DNA of 64,000 nt, taken from the NCBI GenBank assembly GCA_900315245.1, contig OMYJ01000001.1, positions 1-64,000 on the forward strand, written 5' to 3'. Every line of letters begins with the position of its first letter. Position 1 is the stretch's first letter. Source of the stretch: an uncultured Bacteroidales bacterium. GTDB lineage: Bacteria > Bacteroidota > Bacteroidia > Bacteroidales > WCHB1-69. The position numbers were made by a program, and so were the translations under genes. The notes beneath the pieces are model-generated. The model did no database searches, was not told where the DNA came from, and was given only the letters and a program-made list of their open reading frames with translations. Below are positions 1-8,929 of the stretch, in pieces.

Positions 1-3000
1 CTGGTTGTCCGCGTTGTCGTTGTTATCGTTGTCCGCGTTGTCGTTAACCAACGCCAATTTCATCGCATGGAATTCCGCGTAGTTGGCCATTTCCGCATCG
101 TCCACGTCTGCCGTGAACGTTTCCACATAACCCTCCATGAACCGCGTCTCCGTCAGAGAATACGGATCGCCTATATTCACATAATTCGCCAAATTCGCCG
201 ACTGGGCCGCCGTGTGCCACTGTTCCAGTTCGTTGAGATCCAACACGGTGTCGGACATGAGGGTGCGCACGGCGGCGTAATAGGTATCGGCGTCCGCATC
301 GGACTGGAACTGGGCCAACGACTTCGGCGTTCCGCCGCCGTCACACAACGTAGAGGCACAGAGGTTGGCTGCAGCTCCAGAATGCGTAGTTACTTGGTAC
401 GGAGAGATAGGAGCACTGCCGTTTCCGTAATAGTAGTTGATAACGTCCATACTCTCGTTAAAGATGCTGCTGGTTATGGTGCTGACGAAAATGTTGTCCG
501 CACCTTTGACGGCTGTACCTTGATTGTGGGCCACATTCGCTTTCGCGGCGATATGAATGTCGTATTTCCCGTTGGAGAAATCGTTGCAGGTCATGCGAAG
601 CCCTGTTGTTCCCGAACCGTTTATCCCTATCACATGGATGCCTTTGGTGAGCTTCTCGAAAACATTGCGGTACAGACTGTTGGCTGTTATTCCTGACGTG
701 CGGACACAGATTCCCGTGCTGTTGTCCGTGGTGAGCGGCGAGGTCGGATAGAAGGTCCTCATGAAGGTGTTCTCCTCCACCGTGTAGCCTGAGCAGCCGT
801 TCAGATAAAGTCCTATGTTACCTTTGGAGGAAACCGGCCATTGGTCCAAATTGAACTGGCAGCGGGTCACTGTGGCGAAATGGTTGCCGTAAATACTGAC
901 CCCGGTGCTGTTGTTGCTGAAACGAACCTCGTCCGTTCTCACGGCGTATGGATTACCCGATGTGTTGACCTCTACCGCAGTGGTAAAGCCCGAGAAAAAG
1001 CTGTATGTGGCATCCGTTTCTGGACATTCACAAACGGATGTGGGTTGCGGCGGACAGTAGGTGTTGACCAACACCCCCGCGTCTGCAGCATATATACCCC
1101 TGCCTTTTCCAAGGGCACTGCTGGTCAGATCGTTGAATGTGCAACCTTCAAATGTCACCCCCTTTACATCCCACAGCCTCACATGTTCGGCGAACGCGGT
1201 GTTGTTGGCGGCAAAGAGGTTGTTGTTATCTTTGGTAAAAGTACAACGGGAAAATGTGGAGTTGTAATTGGCAATGCTACCCGACGGTGTGGTATAGGCG
1301 TACGAATTGATCATCACAGACTGTCGGTTGTTTTTGAAGATGGTGTTGGTGGCAGAGATTATGCCGCCCGTGGTAGCATAGACGGTATCTCCGTGTAATC
1401 CCGTATAGATTCCGCACAATGCATTCTCTATCACCGCACCGTTCCTCAACTCCACCGTTCCTTGAAACTTCTGCAGTTGCCGCTTGGTGCGGTCGCCCAC
1501 CACCTCGATGCCCTGCCACATCTCGTTGGGGCAGGCGGAAGTCAGCGTGCCGCCATCAACCACGAGCTTGCCGCCGGGACGGACGATGAGGCGGGCAGAG
1601 GAGGTACTATGAACAGTTCCCGTAATAGTTAAAGTGGATAAAGGTTCAACCGATATGATCCCGTTGATCGTACACGTATTAGACCATGTTGTATTGGCTG
1701 TAATAGAAATATTGTCGTATAAGGTCTCTGATGAATTGTAAATAACAGTAACCTGCTTCCCCGAAGAGACACTGTCTCCCAAATGATAAACAGTGCATTT
1801 CAGCCATCCAGTGCCAATCCCACTGCCTTTCACCGAAACAGACGCTGCATTTGCTCCAGAAAGAATATGAAGATTCTCTGAACAAGTCCAAGAAAAGGTG
1901 ATGTTACTTATATTTTCATTGTGTGTGTTCTGAACAGTAAATGTCTGTACATCACAATAAGACATCGTTGAACTCCCGTAAATGGAATTGAAAGCAGCCT
2001 TTAGTACTGCACAATGCGCATCCACAAGACCGTAACCCATGTATTTGTTCCATTCGCCGTTAGGATGACCAATCGTATCAGTATAATAGTAAACATCCTT
2101 TCGTGTTTTTTTGGCAGTTTGTTCTATAATGTCACGAACTTCTTGAGACGTAAGATTAGGATTTATGGAAAGCATTAATGCGGCCACTCCTGAGACATGC
2201 GGACAGGCAGCAGATGTTCCCCCAAAAGAAGCGTAGTAATTACCATTTGCTCCTATGCTATGATTGAAACCCTTTGTACCTTGTCTATCTGTGGTATATA
2301 TATTAGTACCGGGAGCCACAACGCTTAACCCTTCTCCGTAGGAACTTCCTGGACGAGCATTATCATCCCACGGGTCGCAGGGTTGTGTTTCCAATATTGC
2401 ATCTACTCTTCCTGACCTCACACCACATCGATCTATTGCTCCTACTGAAATGACATCATATAGGTTTGATGGGTAGTCCACATTTGATGAATTATTGTTG
2501 CCAGATGCAGCAACGATAACGCAACCCTTGCCATTACGTCCGTCTGAGTTGGCATAATTAATGGCTAAATCCAAGATGTCCAAAGGTGTTCCTCCTCCCC
2601 ACGAGACGTTTATGACATCTGCACCGTGTTGGCACGCCCAAGATATACCGTTAGAGGCAGAATAAGGATCATTACCTCCTTCTGAAGAACCACTGTGTAT
2701 AGGAATTATTTTACTATATGGGGCTACACCTACAACACCAATATTATTAGCTGTAGCAGCTATTATCCCAGCGCATGCAGTGCCATGTTTCTCAAAGTTC
2801 CAAACATGATCACCCGCCGAATTGTTACCTGTAGGGTCATAACCCGATAACAAATTCAAAACAAGATCCGGATGAGTCAAATCAACGCCATCGTCAACCA
2901 CAGCCACTTTGATATTGGCACTGCCTTGTGTGATAGTCCAAGCTTTTTCAATATTTATATCTATTCCTAAAGTTCCACCATCTTGCCCCGTGTTTTTCAA

Positions 3001-3615
3001 CGCCCATTGTTGGCTGTAATAGGTGTCATTGCTATTGAAAGCATTTACCCATAAGAAGTTCGGTGCTGAATATTCAAAAAGGCCGCTTTCGAAAAACAGA
3101 TTGGATATATTTATAAGGTCATCATTTCTGTTTCCTACAGATATCACGTATTGTCTTTCAAGCCAAGAGCAAACCTCCGTTATTTGACAAGCATTATCAT
3201 CCAACAATCTCTCAAACTCATCCCATGTGATATTTTCCTTTAATCTCACTATGAACAAGTTTTTCGTATAAAATAAGTGACCGTTACGCTCAAGTGTGTA
3301 ACCGACATTTGCAAAACGGGAGTCAGACATGTATTTGTTCAAAACGGATTCGGGAATAGGAGAGAATGGTTCATAATTTTCGAGCAAAATTTCAGAACCG
3401 TTGGGCTGGTGGTTCCGATAATAATGTAGGTCGTCTGCATGAAGATCATTCTCATTTATTGCGCAGTCCGACTTTAGGGTAAGATGTATGACAGATTTGT
3501 TGTAATGAAGATAAATTTTACCCCCTTGATAGTAATAAAACGTGCTGTCTGTTTGCGCGTTGGCAATAACAACAAATAGTATCAAATAAAGTCCTATAAA
3601 GAATAGCTTTTTCAT
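1..3615 (-). CDS. Secreted subtilisin-like (S8) serine protease with beta-helix-like C-terminal part; partial at left edge
   Basis: The frame opens at the ATG at 3615-3613 and stays open to base 1, so about 1205 codons are present and the C-terminus is missing. A signal peptide (residues 1-20, ending VIANAQ) is followed by a propeptide-like segment. The subtilase domain shows the full triad: Asp241 in VVDDGVDLTHPD, His277 in HGTACAG and Ser468 in GGTSAACPHVSG. The oxyanion Asn is in VAASGNN. After about residue 600 the sequence is Thr/Asn/Gly-rich with short strand-like repeats, as in right-handed parallel beta-helix proteins. The last visible residues are an Asn/Asp/Ala repeat encoded by a 24-base tandem repeat at the window edge. 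A T9SS C-terminal sorting domain may lie outside the window; I cannot see it. The next gene upstream is a lipoprotein only 6 bases away, so the two are probably co-transcribed. The substrate is unknown. Confidence 0.9.
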   Translation of the reverse strand, partial: MKKLFFIGLYLILFVVIANAQTDSTFYYYQGGKIYLHYNKSVIHLTLKSDCAINENDLHADDLHYYRNHQPNGSEILLENYEPFSPIPESVLNKYMSDSRFANVGYTLERNGHLFYTKNLFIVRLKENITWDEFERLLDDNACQITEVCSWLERQYVISVGNRNDDLINISNLFFESGLFEYSAPNFLWVNAFNSNDTYYSQQWALKNTGQDGGTLGIDINIEKAWTITQGSANIKVAVVDDGVDLTHPDLVLNLLSGYDPTGNNSAGDHVWNFEKHGTACAGIIAATANNIGVVGVAPYSKIIPIHSGSSEGGNDPYSASNGISWACQHGADVINVSWGGGTPLDILDLAINYANSDGRNGKGCVIVAASGNNNSSNVDYPSNLYDVISVGAIDRCGVRSGRVDAILETQPCDPWDDNARPGSSYGEGLSVVAPGTNIYTTDRQGTKGFNHSIGANGNYYASFGGTSAACPHVSGVAALMLSINPNLTSQEVRDIIEQTAKKTRKDVYYYTDTIGHPNGEWNKYMGYGLVDAHCAVLKAAFNSIYGSSTMSYCDVQTFTVQNTHNENISNITFSWTCSENLHILSGANAASVSVKGSGIGTGWLKCTVYHLGDSVSSGKQVTVIYNSSETLYDNISITANTTWSNTCTINGIISVEPLSTLTITGTVHSTSSARLIVRPGGKLVVDGGTLTSACPNEMWQGIEVVGDRTKRQLQKFQGTVELRNGAVIENALCGIYTGLHGDTVYATTGGIISATNTIFKNNRQSVMINSYAYTTPSGSIANYNSTFSRCTFTKDNNNLFAANNTAFAEHVRLWDVKGVTFEGCTFNDLTSSALGKGRGIYAADAGVLVNTYCPPQPTSVCECPETDATYSFFSGFTTAVEVNTSGNPYAVRTDEVRFSNNSTGVSIYGNHFATVTRCQFNLDQWPVSSKGNIGLYLNGCSGYTVEENTFMRTFYPTSPLTTDNSTGICVRTSGITANSLYRNVFEKLTKGIHVIGINGSGTTGLRMTCNDFSNGKYDIHIAAKANVAHNQGTAVKGADNIFVSTITSSIFNESMDVINYYYGNGSAPISPYQVTTHSGAAANLCASTLCDGGGTPKSLAQFQSDADADTYYAAVRTLMSDTVLDLNELEQWHTAAQSANLANYVNIGDPYSLTETRFMEGYVETFTADVDDAEMANYAEFHAMKLALVNDNADNDNNDNADNQ

Positions 3616-3621
3616 GACCGA

Positions 3622-4071
3622 TTATTTTTTTTCAAAAACATATTCAGTGATTAAACCAGCATAAGCATGAACACTACCAAAATGGGACAAACTCATGGAA
3701 TTGTCAGATTTGGATGTGATTACAAAGCCTGAATTTTTATCTATTCCATTCACCATGACAAAGTCTGTGTGTACGATAACACTACTGTCAGTTCCAACCC
3801 ATTCCCCATGTTCTCCAATTCTGTAGAGCGTATCATTGGAAATGTAAAATTGTTGGTCATCATGAAAAAGATATTCACGGGAAGTGGGTGAAACGAAATT
3901 TTTCGGTCTGACACTTACATTTGCATGTTGTGCGTTTTCGTCAATATTCAGGATGATTTTCAACCCCTTTTCAGGTTTGCACTCCCACATTGAATCGGCA
4001 GTGTTACATCCTGCTAATAAAATAGTCAGAAAACATCCCACAATTGAAATAATAACGTTATTTTTTTTCAT
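3622..4071 (-). CDS. Small lipoprotein upstream of the S8 protease
   Basis: This is a 149-residue protein with a hydrophobic N-terminal segment and a lipobox (LLAGC) near residue 22, so it is a predicted lipoprotein exported by Sec and anchored in the envelope. I do not recognise a family for the mature part, which is rich in beta-strand-like segments and polar residues. It ends 6 bases before the protease start on the same strand. That spacing suggests one transcript and perhaps a linked role, such as inhibitor, chaperone or anchoring partner; this is inference from position only. Confidence 0.75.
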   Translation of the reverse strand: MKKNNVIISIVGCFLTILLAGCNTADSMWECKPEKGLKIILNIDENAQHANVSVRPKNFVSPTSREYLFHDDQQFYISNDTLYRIGEHGEWVGTDSSVIVHTDFVMVNGIDKNSGFVITSKSDNSMSLSHFGSVHAYAGLITEYVFEKK

Positions 4072-4185
4072 TATTTTTGATTTTATTTTGATATTACTTT
4101 TTCACGCCCCACCTCTCGCGTGGGCATCCTCGGTCTGCCGTTATCATGGCGAAACTACAAAATTCCGCCGCACGCTCGGAATCTT

Positions 4186-4219
4186 GGTGCCGCCGCAGGC
4201 AGACTTATGCGGCGGCACC
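4186..4219. repeat. Strong GC-rich hairpin in the 4072-4275 gap
   Basis: An 11-bp perfect stem (4186-4196 with 4209-4219, arms GGTGCCGCCGC/GCGGCGGCACC) encloses a 12-base loop. Flanking CGGA and TCCG can extend it imperfectly. A second small stem, ATTCCG/CGGAAT, sits just to its left. The gap between the two minus-strand lipoprotein genes is much more GC-rich here than its AT-rich surroundings. It could be a terminator-like or RNA-stabilising element or an interspersed palindromic repeat; no long T-run follows on either strand. Confidence 0.55.
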
Positions 4220-4275
4220 GTTCTTGTCCGAATTTCCAGCGTGTTCTGTTGTTGTGTAAATACTCATCTGTCTTA

Positions 4276-4773
4276 TTAATATAACGGCTTACTTGTAAAA
4301 GACAGCCCCGTGAACGTGAACTGCAGGGTGGTTGTGTCCCGATAGACCAGCTGCGAAGGGATGTTTAAATAGGAATAAACCCCTTCATCTATTTCTAAAG
4401 ACAATGACCTGGCCGGCATGTTGAAAATATCCAGATTTGTCAGGTCGAACGTGTCCAATGTCGTAGCACTTAACACACTGTCCACACTATACTGTAACGA
4501 TATTCGGGACACTTTACGACAGGCATCTCCGACACCTTGACAGTCAATATGCACCATTTTGCCGTTTATTATTACGCACCCAGGACATTTTGAGCCATCA
4601 TGACCCATGGCGCAAATCATCCAATACTGGTTGCCGGTCTTTGCTTCCTCTTTTAACGGAACCAGCCTGTTTTCAGACAAAACAGCGCGATTCTCCTTTC
4701 GACAAGAATGAACCGTAAGAAGCATTGAAAACGCGATCATTCCGCAACAAAAATACAATAAACTTTTTTTCAT
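4276..4773 (-). CDS. Cysteine-rich lipoprotein of unknown function
   Basis: The start is set at the ATG at 4773 (MKKSLLYFCC); longer readings would begin upstream of the -7 box at 4799-4806. It has a signal peptide with a lipobox-like VHSC near residue 24, then a mature part of about 140 residues. The segment CAMGHDGSKCPGC, followed by two further cysteines, could hold metal or form disulfides. The C-terminal half is beta-rich. I do not recognise the family. It is transcribed divergently from the LytTR regulator, which makes it a candidate target of that regulator. Confidence 0.7.
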   Translation of the reverse strand: MKKSLLYFCCGMIAFSMLLTVHSCRKENRAVLSENRLVPLKEEAKTGNQYWMICAMGHDGSKCPGCVIINGKMVHIDCQGVGDACRKVSRISLQYSVDSVLSATTLDTFDLTNLDIFNMPARSLSLEIDEGVYSYLNIPSQLVYRDTTTLQFTFTGLSFTSKPLY

Positions 4774-4798
4774 ACCTGATTTTTTAGTTTTAGTTCGA

Positions 4799-4806
4799 CA
4801 AAAATA
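4799..4806 (-). promoter_or_regulatory. -7 promoter box for the cysteine-rich lipoprotein
   Basis: On the minus strand this reads TATTTTTG, a match to the Bacteroidetes -7 consensus TAnnTTTG, 25 bases upstream of the lipoprotein ATG. A palindrome GTCACC/GGTGAC lies just upstream at 4831-4850. Confidence 0.6.
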
Positions 4807-4881
4807 CTCTTTCAACAAATACTTTATTATGTCACCGGCGAGAAGGTGACGTAATTATGACGAATATTTTACGAAATCAAC

Positions 4882-4919
4882 AAATGACACAATAAACGGA
4901 TTGAAATGACACAATAAAC
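4882..4919. promoter_or_regulatory. Two direct repeats with 22-bp period, candidate LytTR operator
   Basis: The 16-base sequence AAATGACACAATAAAC occurs at 4882-4897 and again, identically, at 4904-4919, a period of 22 bp or about two helical turns. LytTR-domain regulators are known to bind paired direct repeats spaced by about two turns. The pair lies between the divergent lipoprotein gene and the LytTR gene, upstream of both -7 boxes. The assignment is inference. Confidence 0.55.
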
Positions 4920-4965
4920 AATCGGAGTTTTGAACAAATCGCCACTGCATTTGCAAAATTTGTTG

Positions 4966-4973
4966 TATCTTTG
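4966..4973 (+). promoter_or_regulatory. -7 promoter box for the LytTR regulator gene
   Basis: TATCTTTG matches the Bacteroidetes -7 consensus. It lies 56 bases upstream of the regulator ATG and about 47 bases downstream of the direct repeats. Confidence 0.55.
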
Positions 4974-5029
4974 CAATTGCATATTTTAGTTCATCCGTCT
5001 TTCGATTAGTCAACAAATAAATATTTGAA

Positions 5030-6142
5030 ATGAAAGAAAAACAAAAGAATATGGTAATCAAGACCGTCGTGTTAGTGCTTTTCACGGTTTTTGTCATATA
5101 TGTTTTCAGCAACTTCTCCATGCTTAGACCTGCCGCTTGTGGGGCTTTATATAAGGAACCCATTACTGCTGCATTCGTCATTTCGATTTGCTTCCTGAAC
5201 TATTTCGTACTTTTCCCTTTTCTGTACAGGAAGAGAAAGTTCCTCCTATATTTTATTTTCACCCTTGTCAGTGTTTTGATAGCCGCAATCGCAGAAGAAA
5301 TAATTGTTTTTCCGCAAGTTAACGGAATTATTAGTCAAATAAGCAACCTGACTTTACGGGAATACTCCCTATTTCTCACGGTCACACTGCTAATCAGAAA
5401 TCTCTGTTTTATTGGTCTGTTTTTTTTAGTCAGCCTGTTGGAGGACTCCATTCGGGAAAATAAGGAAATCAACGACTCCATGAAAAAAATCAACAAACTT
5501 ATCATTGCAAAATGCGAAAATGGTGAAAATAAAAGTAAGATGATTACAATACCCATAAACGATATTGTCTATTGCCAACAAGAGGAAAACTATACCTATT
5601 TTTTCACAACAGATGGCAACAAATATAACCGGAACTGTTCATTGTCGAGTTTTGCAAAAGAGCTTGGCAACCAACTTGTAGTACGCGTATCCCGAGGTGT
5701 CATTGTGTTCTACAAACACATACATTCCTTCGATGAAAACAATGTATATGTTGAATTTATGGATAAAGAAAAACCTATAGGTTTCCTGATATCCAATACA
5801 TATAAAGAAAATGCGATGAGGCTTCTGAAAAAAAACACCACACCACGACCACACCACGTAAACGAGCTTTTACCGAATCCTGAACAAACACAAGGGATAG
5901 AGGAGACAATACAAATTTCCAACGAGATGGAATCCACCTGTCAAACAGAAGAGAGAAATAACATCCAATTCGTTCTCGATTACATCAACGGACACCCTGA
6001 TTGCAAAGGCACAGATATTGTGCAATTCTGCCGCCTTTCGCTCAGCACCGTCAACCGCATCCTCAAGCAGCTCAGGGACGAAGGCCTCATCGAATACTCC
6101 GGCAGCAAGAAGACGGGCGGGTACCGAGTGATGGAAAGGTAG
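5030..6142 (+). CDS. Membrane-anchored LytTR transcription regulator with C-terminal winged helix
   Basis: This 370-residue protein has three parts. Residues 1-140 contain four hydrophobic segments (about 10-28, 47-66, 70-90 and 112-138), predicted as a membrane sensor. Residues about 165-265 match a LytTR DNA-binding domain (ITIPINDIVYCQQEENYTYF and the later RVSRGVIV). Residues about 315-368 look like a winged helix of the type that ends KKTGGYRVM. It has no receiver domain, so the signal probably enters through the membrane part. It lies at the end of the protease/lipoprotein cluster and has an identical direct-repeat pair upstream, suggesting autoregulation and control of the neighbouring lipoprotein. 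Two DNA-binding modules in one membrane protein is an unusual combination. Confidence 0.85.
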   Translation: MKEKQKNMVIKTVVLVLFTVFVIYVFSNFSMLRPAACGALYKEPITAAFVISICFLNYFVLFPFLYRKRKFLLYFIFTLVSVLIAAIAEEIIVFPQVNGIISQISNLTLREYSLFLTVTLLIRNLCFIGLFFLVSLLEDSIRENKEINDSMKKINKLIIAKCENGENKSKMITIPINDIVYCQQEENYTYFFTTDGNKYNRNCSLSSFAKELGNQLVVRVSRGVIVFYKHIHSFDENNVYVEFMDKEKPIGFLISNTYKENAMRLLKKNTTPRPHHVNELLPNPEQTQGIEETIQISNEMESTCQTEERNNIQFVLDYINGHPDCKGTDIVQFCRLSLSTVNRILKQLRDEGLIEYSGSKKTGGYRVMER

Positions 6143-6166
6143 TGCTTTTTGTTTCCCAATTTTTTG

Positions 6167-6174
6167 TACTTTTG
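6167..6174 (+). promoter_or_regulatory. -7 promoter box for ftsX
   Basis: TACTTTTG lies 17 bases upstream of the ftsX ATG, so the 5' leader is expected to be about 10 bases. It is only 24 bases after the LytTR stop codon. Confidence 0.55.
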
Positions 6175-6191
6175 CGGCGCAAAAATTTACT

Positions 6192-7076
6192 ATGGCAAAT
6201 TATCCGGATTCGATAGACAGAATTACGAAAGCGCGGCTCAGACTCTCCGCTTTCGGTTCCATTTTCAGCATCGCACTCACCATGTTCTTCATCGGGGCGC
6301 TGGCGTTTTTCGCTTTTTTCTCGATGAGGTATCTCCAAAATCTCTCCCAGAAAATCGAAATGGAAGTGCTTTTCTATTCCGACATCAAGGAGGCCGACAT
6401 CGACGCCTTAGAGAAGCAAATCAAGCTGAAACCGTACATCGAGTCGTCGCGGGTGTCGTCGCGGGAGGAAAACACACGCACCGCGCAGCAAATCATCGGC
6501 AGCAATTTCACGGAAGTGATTTCCAACCCCATCAACGCCTCCATCATCATCAACGTGAAACCGCAATACGCCAACTCCGACTCCCTCAACAAAATCTCCA
6601 AAGAGCTGAAACGCAATCCGATAGTGCAAGATGTTGACTATCCGGACTTTATCGTGAAATCCATCAGCAACAACTTCCGCAAAATCCAATGGGTGATTTT
6701 GGCCATCTGTGCTGTCTTCATGGTCATCTCCATGCTTCTGGTTGCCAACTGCATCCGCCTCAATATCTTCGCTAAAAGATTTAACATCAAGAGTATGCTG
6801 TTGGTGGGTGCCACACCCAAATTCGTCCGCAGACCTTTTGTCACCAAAGGAATGCTGCAAGGCATCTGGGGTGGTATCATCGCTGTGGCACTGCTGGCGT
6901 TAACACTGCTTTATGGCAATCGGATGGCACCCGATTTCGTGGACTTTTCGGCCATGCTCTATATTGTCATTATCCTGGCTGCCGTATTTGTGTTCAGCAT
7001 GTTGTTCACCATGCTGATTTCGGCTTTTTCCGTGAACAAATACATCCGGGTAAATGACGAAAGATTGTATCTGTAA
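6192..7076 (+). CDS. ftsX: Cell division protein FtsX
   Basis: This is a 294-residue inner-membrane protein with the FtsX layout: a cytoplasmic N-terminus, a first membrane segment near 22-44, a periplasmic domain of about 120 residues, then three further segments near 168-190, 222-240 and 255-280. FtsX pairs with the ATPase FtsE to activate peptidoglycan hydrolases at the division site. FtsE is not adjacent here. An EnvC-like hydrolase activator, the usual FtsX partner, is encoded at 29226-30536. It is probably co-transcribed with the next three genes. Confidence 0.9.
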   Translation: MANYPDSIDRITKARLRLSAFGSIFSIALTMFFIGALAFFAFFSMRYLQNLSQKIEMEVLFYSDIKEADIDALEKQIKLKPYIESSRVSSREENTRTAQQIIGSNFTEVISNPINASIIINVKPQYANSDSLNKISKELKRNPIVQDVDYPDFIVKSISNNFRKIQWVILAICAVFMVISMLLVANCIRLNIFAKRFNIKSMLLVGATPKFVRRPFVTKGMLQGIWGGIIAVALLALTLLYGNRMAPDFVDFSAMLYIVIILAAVFVFSMLFTMLISAFSVNKYIRVNDERLYL

Positions 7077-7095
7077 ACAACTAATAATCAATATT

Positions 7096-7377
7096 ATGAG
7101 TAACAACACTAATAGTGAGAACACGATCAATGTGAAAGGCAACCGCCCACCATTATTCCGCAAGATGAATTACATCCTTATGGGTGTCGGCGCACTGCTT
7201 CTGCTCATCGGCTACATCTGCCTGGGTGGCGGTGATGTTCCGGACGAGGTCTTCGACGGTGAAATCTTTAACACCCGCCGCATTGTGGTGGCCCCGATTT
7301 TGATTTTCTTAGGTTTAGTGGTTGAAATCGTAGCCATCATGTGGCATCCGAAATCCAAGGAAAACGACAACCAATAA
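7096..7377 (+). CDS. DUF3098 small membrane protein
   Basis: This 93-residue protein has two membrane segments (about 25-43 and 66-85) and matches what I know of the Bacteroidetes family DUF3098, which commonly sits between ftsX and uppP. The start is set at the ATG at 7096; an upstream in-frame ATG lies inside the end of ftsX and would add 14 unlikely residues. The function is unknown. The gene order suggests a link to envelope growth. Confidence 0.8.
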   Translation: MSNNTNSENTINVKGNRPPLFRKMNYILMGVGALLLLIGYICLGGGDVPDEVFDGEIFNTRRIVVAPILIFLGLVVEIVAIMWHPKSKENDNQ

Positions 7378-7386
7378 TCTTTCACA

Positions 7387-8211
7387 ATGAGCTGGTTAGA
7401 AGCATTAATCCTGGGTATCATACAAGGATTGACAGAATTCCTGCCTGTCAGCAGCAGCGGGCATCTCACCATTTTATCCAATCTTTTCGGACTTGAAGGC
7501 GAGTCAAATCTGACGATGATTGTCGTCCTGCACGTGGCTACCGTGCTCAGCACACTGACCATTTTGTGGAAGGAAGTCGTTTGGATTTTCAAAGACCTGT
7601 TCACAAAACAGTCGTGGAAAAGCTATTCCGGATTGAACGAGGGCACTAAATTCGCCATCAACATCCTGATTTCCATGATTCCAGTCGCCATTGTCGGCTT
7701 CTGTTTCAAAGACACGGTGGAAGAGATTTTTGGTTCCGGTTTGCTGATTGTCGGCATCATGCTTTTAGTCACGGCCTCGCTATTGGCTTTTTCCTATTAT
7801 GCAAAACCGCGTCAGCGTGAGGACATTTCCCCGCTGCACGCCTTCATCATTGGCATCGGACAAGCTGTAGCCGTATTGCCCGGACTTTCCCGTTCAGGGA
7901 CAACCATTGCCACGGGACTGCTGTTGGGCAACAAAAAGGAGCGGATGGCGCAATTCTCATTCTTGATGGTCATCCCGCCCGTGTTGGGAGAGGCACTGCT
8001 TGACACCCTCGACATTGCCGAACAGGGATTCAGCACTGCCATGAGCGGCATTTCAGCCGTTTCCTTGGCCGTGGGTTTCATCGCCGCCTTCATCACCGGC
8101 TGCCTGGCCTGCAAATGGATGATCAACATTGTGAAAAAAGGCAAACTGATCTGGTTCGCCATATATTGTGTGATTGTCGGCATCCTCGCCATCATTCTCG
8201 GATTATGTTAA
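7387..8211 (+). CDS. uppP: Undecaprenyl-diphosphatase UppP
   Basis: This 274-residue polytopic membrane protein removes a phosphate from undecaprenyl pyrophosphate to recycle the lipid carrier for peptidoglycan and other surface polymers. It is also known as BacA, a bacitracin resistance factor. Both signature motifs are present: [14 protein letters not shown] near the N-terminus and PGLSRSGTT near residue 158. It follows DUF3098 by 9 bases and overlaps the truB start, so it is part of the ftsX operon. Confidence 0.95.
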   Translation: MSWLEALILGIIQGLTEFLPVSSSGHLTILSNLFGLEGESNLTMIVVLHVATVLSTLTILWKEVVWIFKDLFTKQSWKSYSGLNEGTKFAINILISMIPVAIVGFCFKDTVEEIFGSGLLIVGIMLLVTASLLAFSYYAKPRQREDISPLHAFIIGIGQAVAVLPGLSRSGTTIATGLLLGNKKERMAQFSFLMVIPPVLGEALLDTLDIAEQGFSTAMSGISAVSLAVGFIAAFITGCLACKWMINIVKKGKLIWFAIYCVIVGILAIILGLC

Positions 8212-8921
8212 AGAAGATGATCCACGATGTCACCTTCGAGCTTCCGCCCGATTTGGACATCAATGCGGAGGGTGATTTACTGCTATTCGATAAACCTTAC
8301 AAATGTACTTCCTTTGATGTGGTTGGCAAAGTGCGCAAGCAAGTTCAACGCGCTGTCGGTCATCGTGTCAAGGTCGGTCATGCGGGAACATTAGATCCGT
8401 TAGCCACAGGGTTGCTGCTGATATGTGTTGGCAAGATGACCAAGCAGGTTGATGCGCTGCAGGCGCAGGAAAAGACCTACACGGGCACATTCATGATGGG
8501 AGCAACCACCCCAAGTTACGACCTGGAAAAACCGATTGACGCGACATTCCCCTACGAACACATCACCCGTGAGATGGCCGAAGAGGCCGCACAGTCGTTC
8601 ACTGGGGAGATTCAGCAGGTGCCGCCGATGTTCTCCGCCGTGAAACACCAGGGCGAACGCTCCTACGAAATCGCCCGTCGCGGCGAGGAAGCACAACTCA
8701 CCGCCAAAAACATCACAATTTACGAGTTCGAAATCACCCGCTTTGAGTTGCCGGAAATTGATTTCCGAATCCGCTGTTCCAAGGGCACTTACATTCGCGC
8801 TATCGCCCGCGACTTCGGGGTCGCGCTCAACAGCGGCGCACACCTCACGGCTTTGCGGAGAACGAGAATCGGAAGTCTGTGCGTGGAAGATGCGATACAA
8901 CCGGAAATACGGGAACGATAA
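8205..8921 (+). CDS. truB: tRNA pseudouridine(55) synthase TruB
   Basis: This enzyme makes pseudouridine 55 in the T-loop of tRNAs. The motif [14 protein letters not shown] holds the catalytic Asp, and the later [11 protein letters not shown] segment is also typical. It has 238 residues with the chosen ATG at 8205, which overlaps the uppP stop by 7 bases; a second ATG at 8217 is possible. The C-terminal PUA-type extension of some TruB proteins is absent. It is convergent with amn, with an 8-base gap. Confidence 0.93.
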   Translation: MLKKMIHDVTFELPPDLDINAEGDLLLFDKPYKCTSFDVVGKVRKQVQRAVGHRVKVGHAGTLDPLATGLLLICVGKMTKQVDALQAQEKTYTGTFMMGATTPSYDLEKPIDATFPYEHITREMAEEAAQSFTGEIQQVPPMFSAVKHQGERSYEIARRGEEAQLTAKNITIYEFEITRFELPEIDFRIRCSKGTYIRAIARDFGVALNSGAHLTALRRTRIGSLCVEDAIQPEIRER

Positions 8922-8929
8922 CCCCTTTT

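Noticed and set aside
4186-4219. Classic intrinsic terminator
   Set aside because: The stem is strong, but no T-run follows on either strand, so I left it as a structured repeat.
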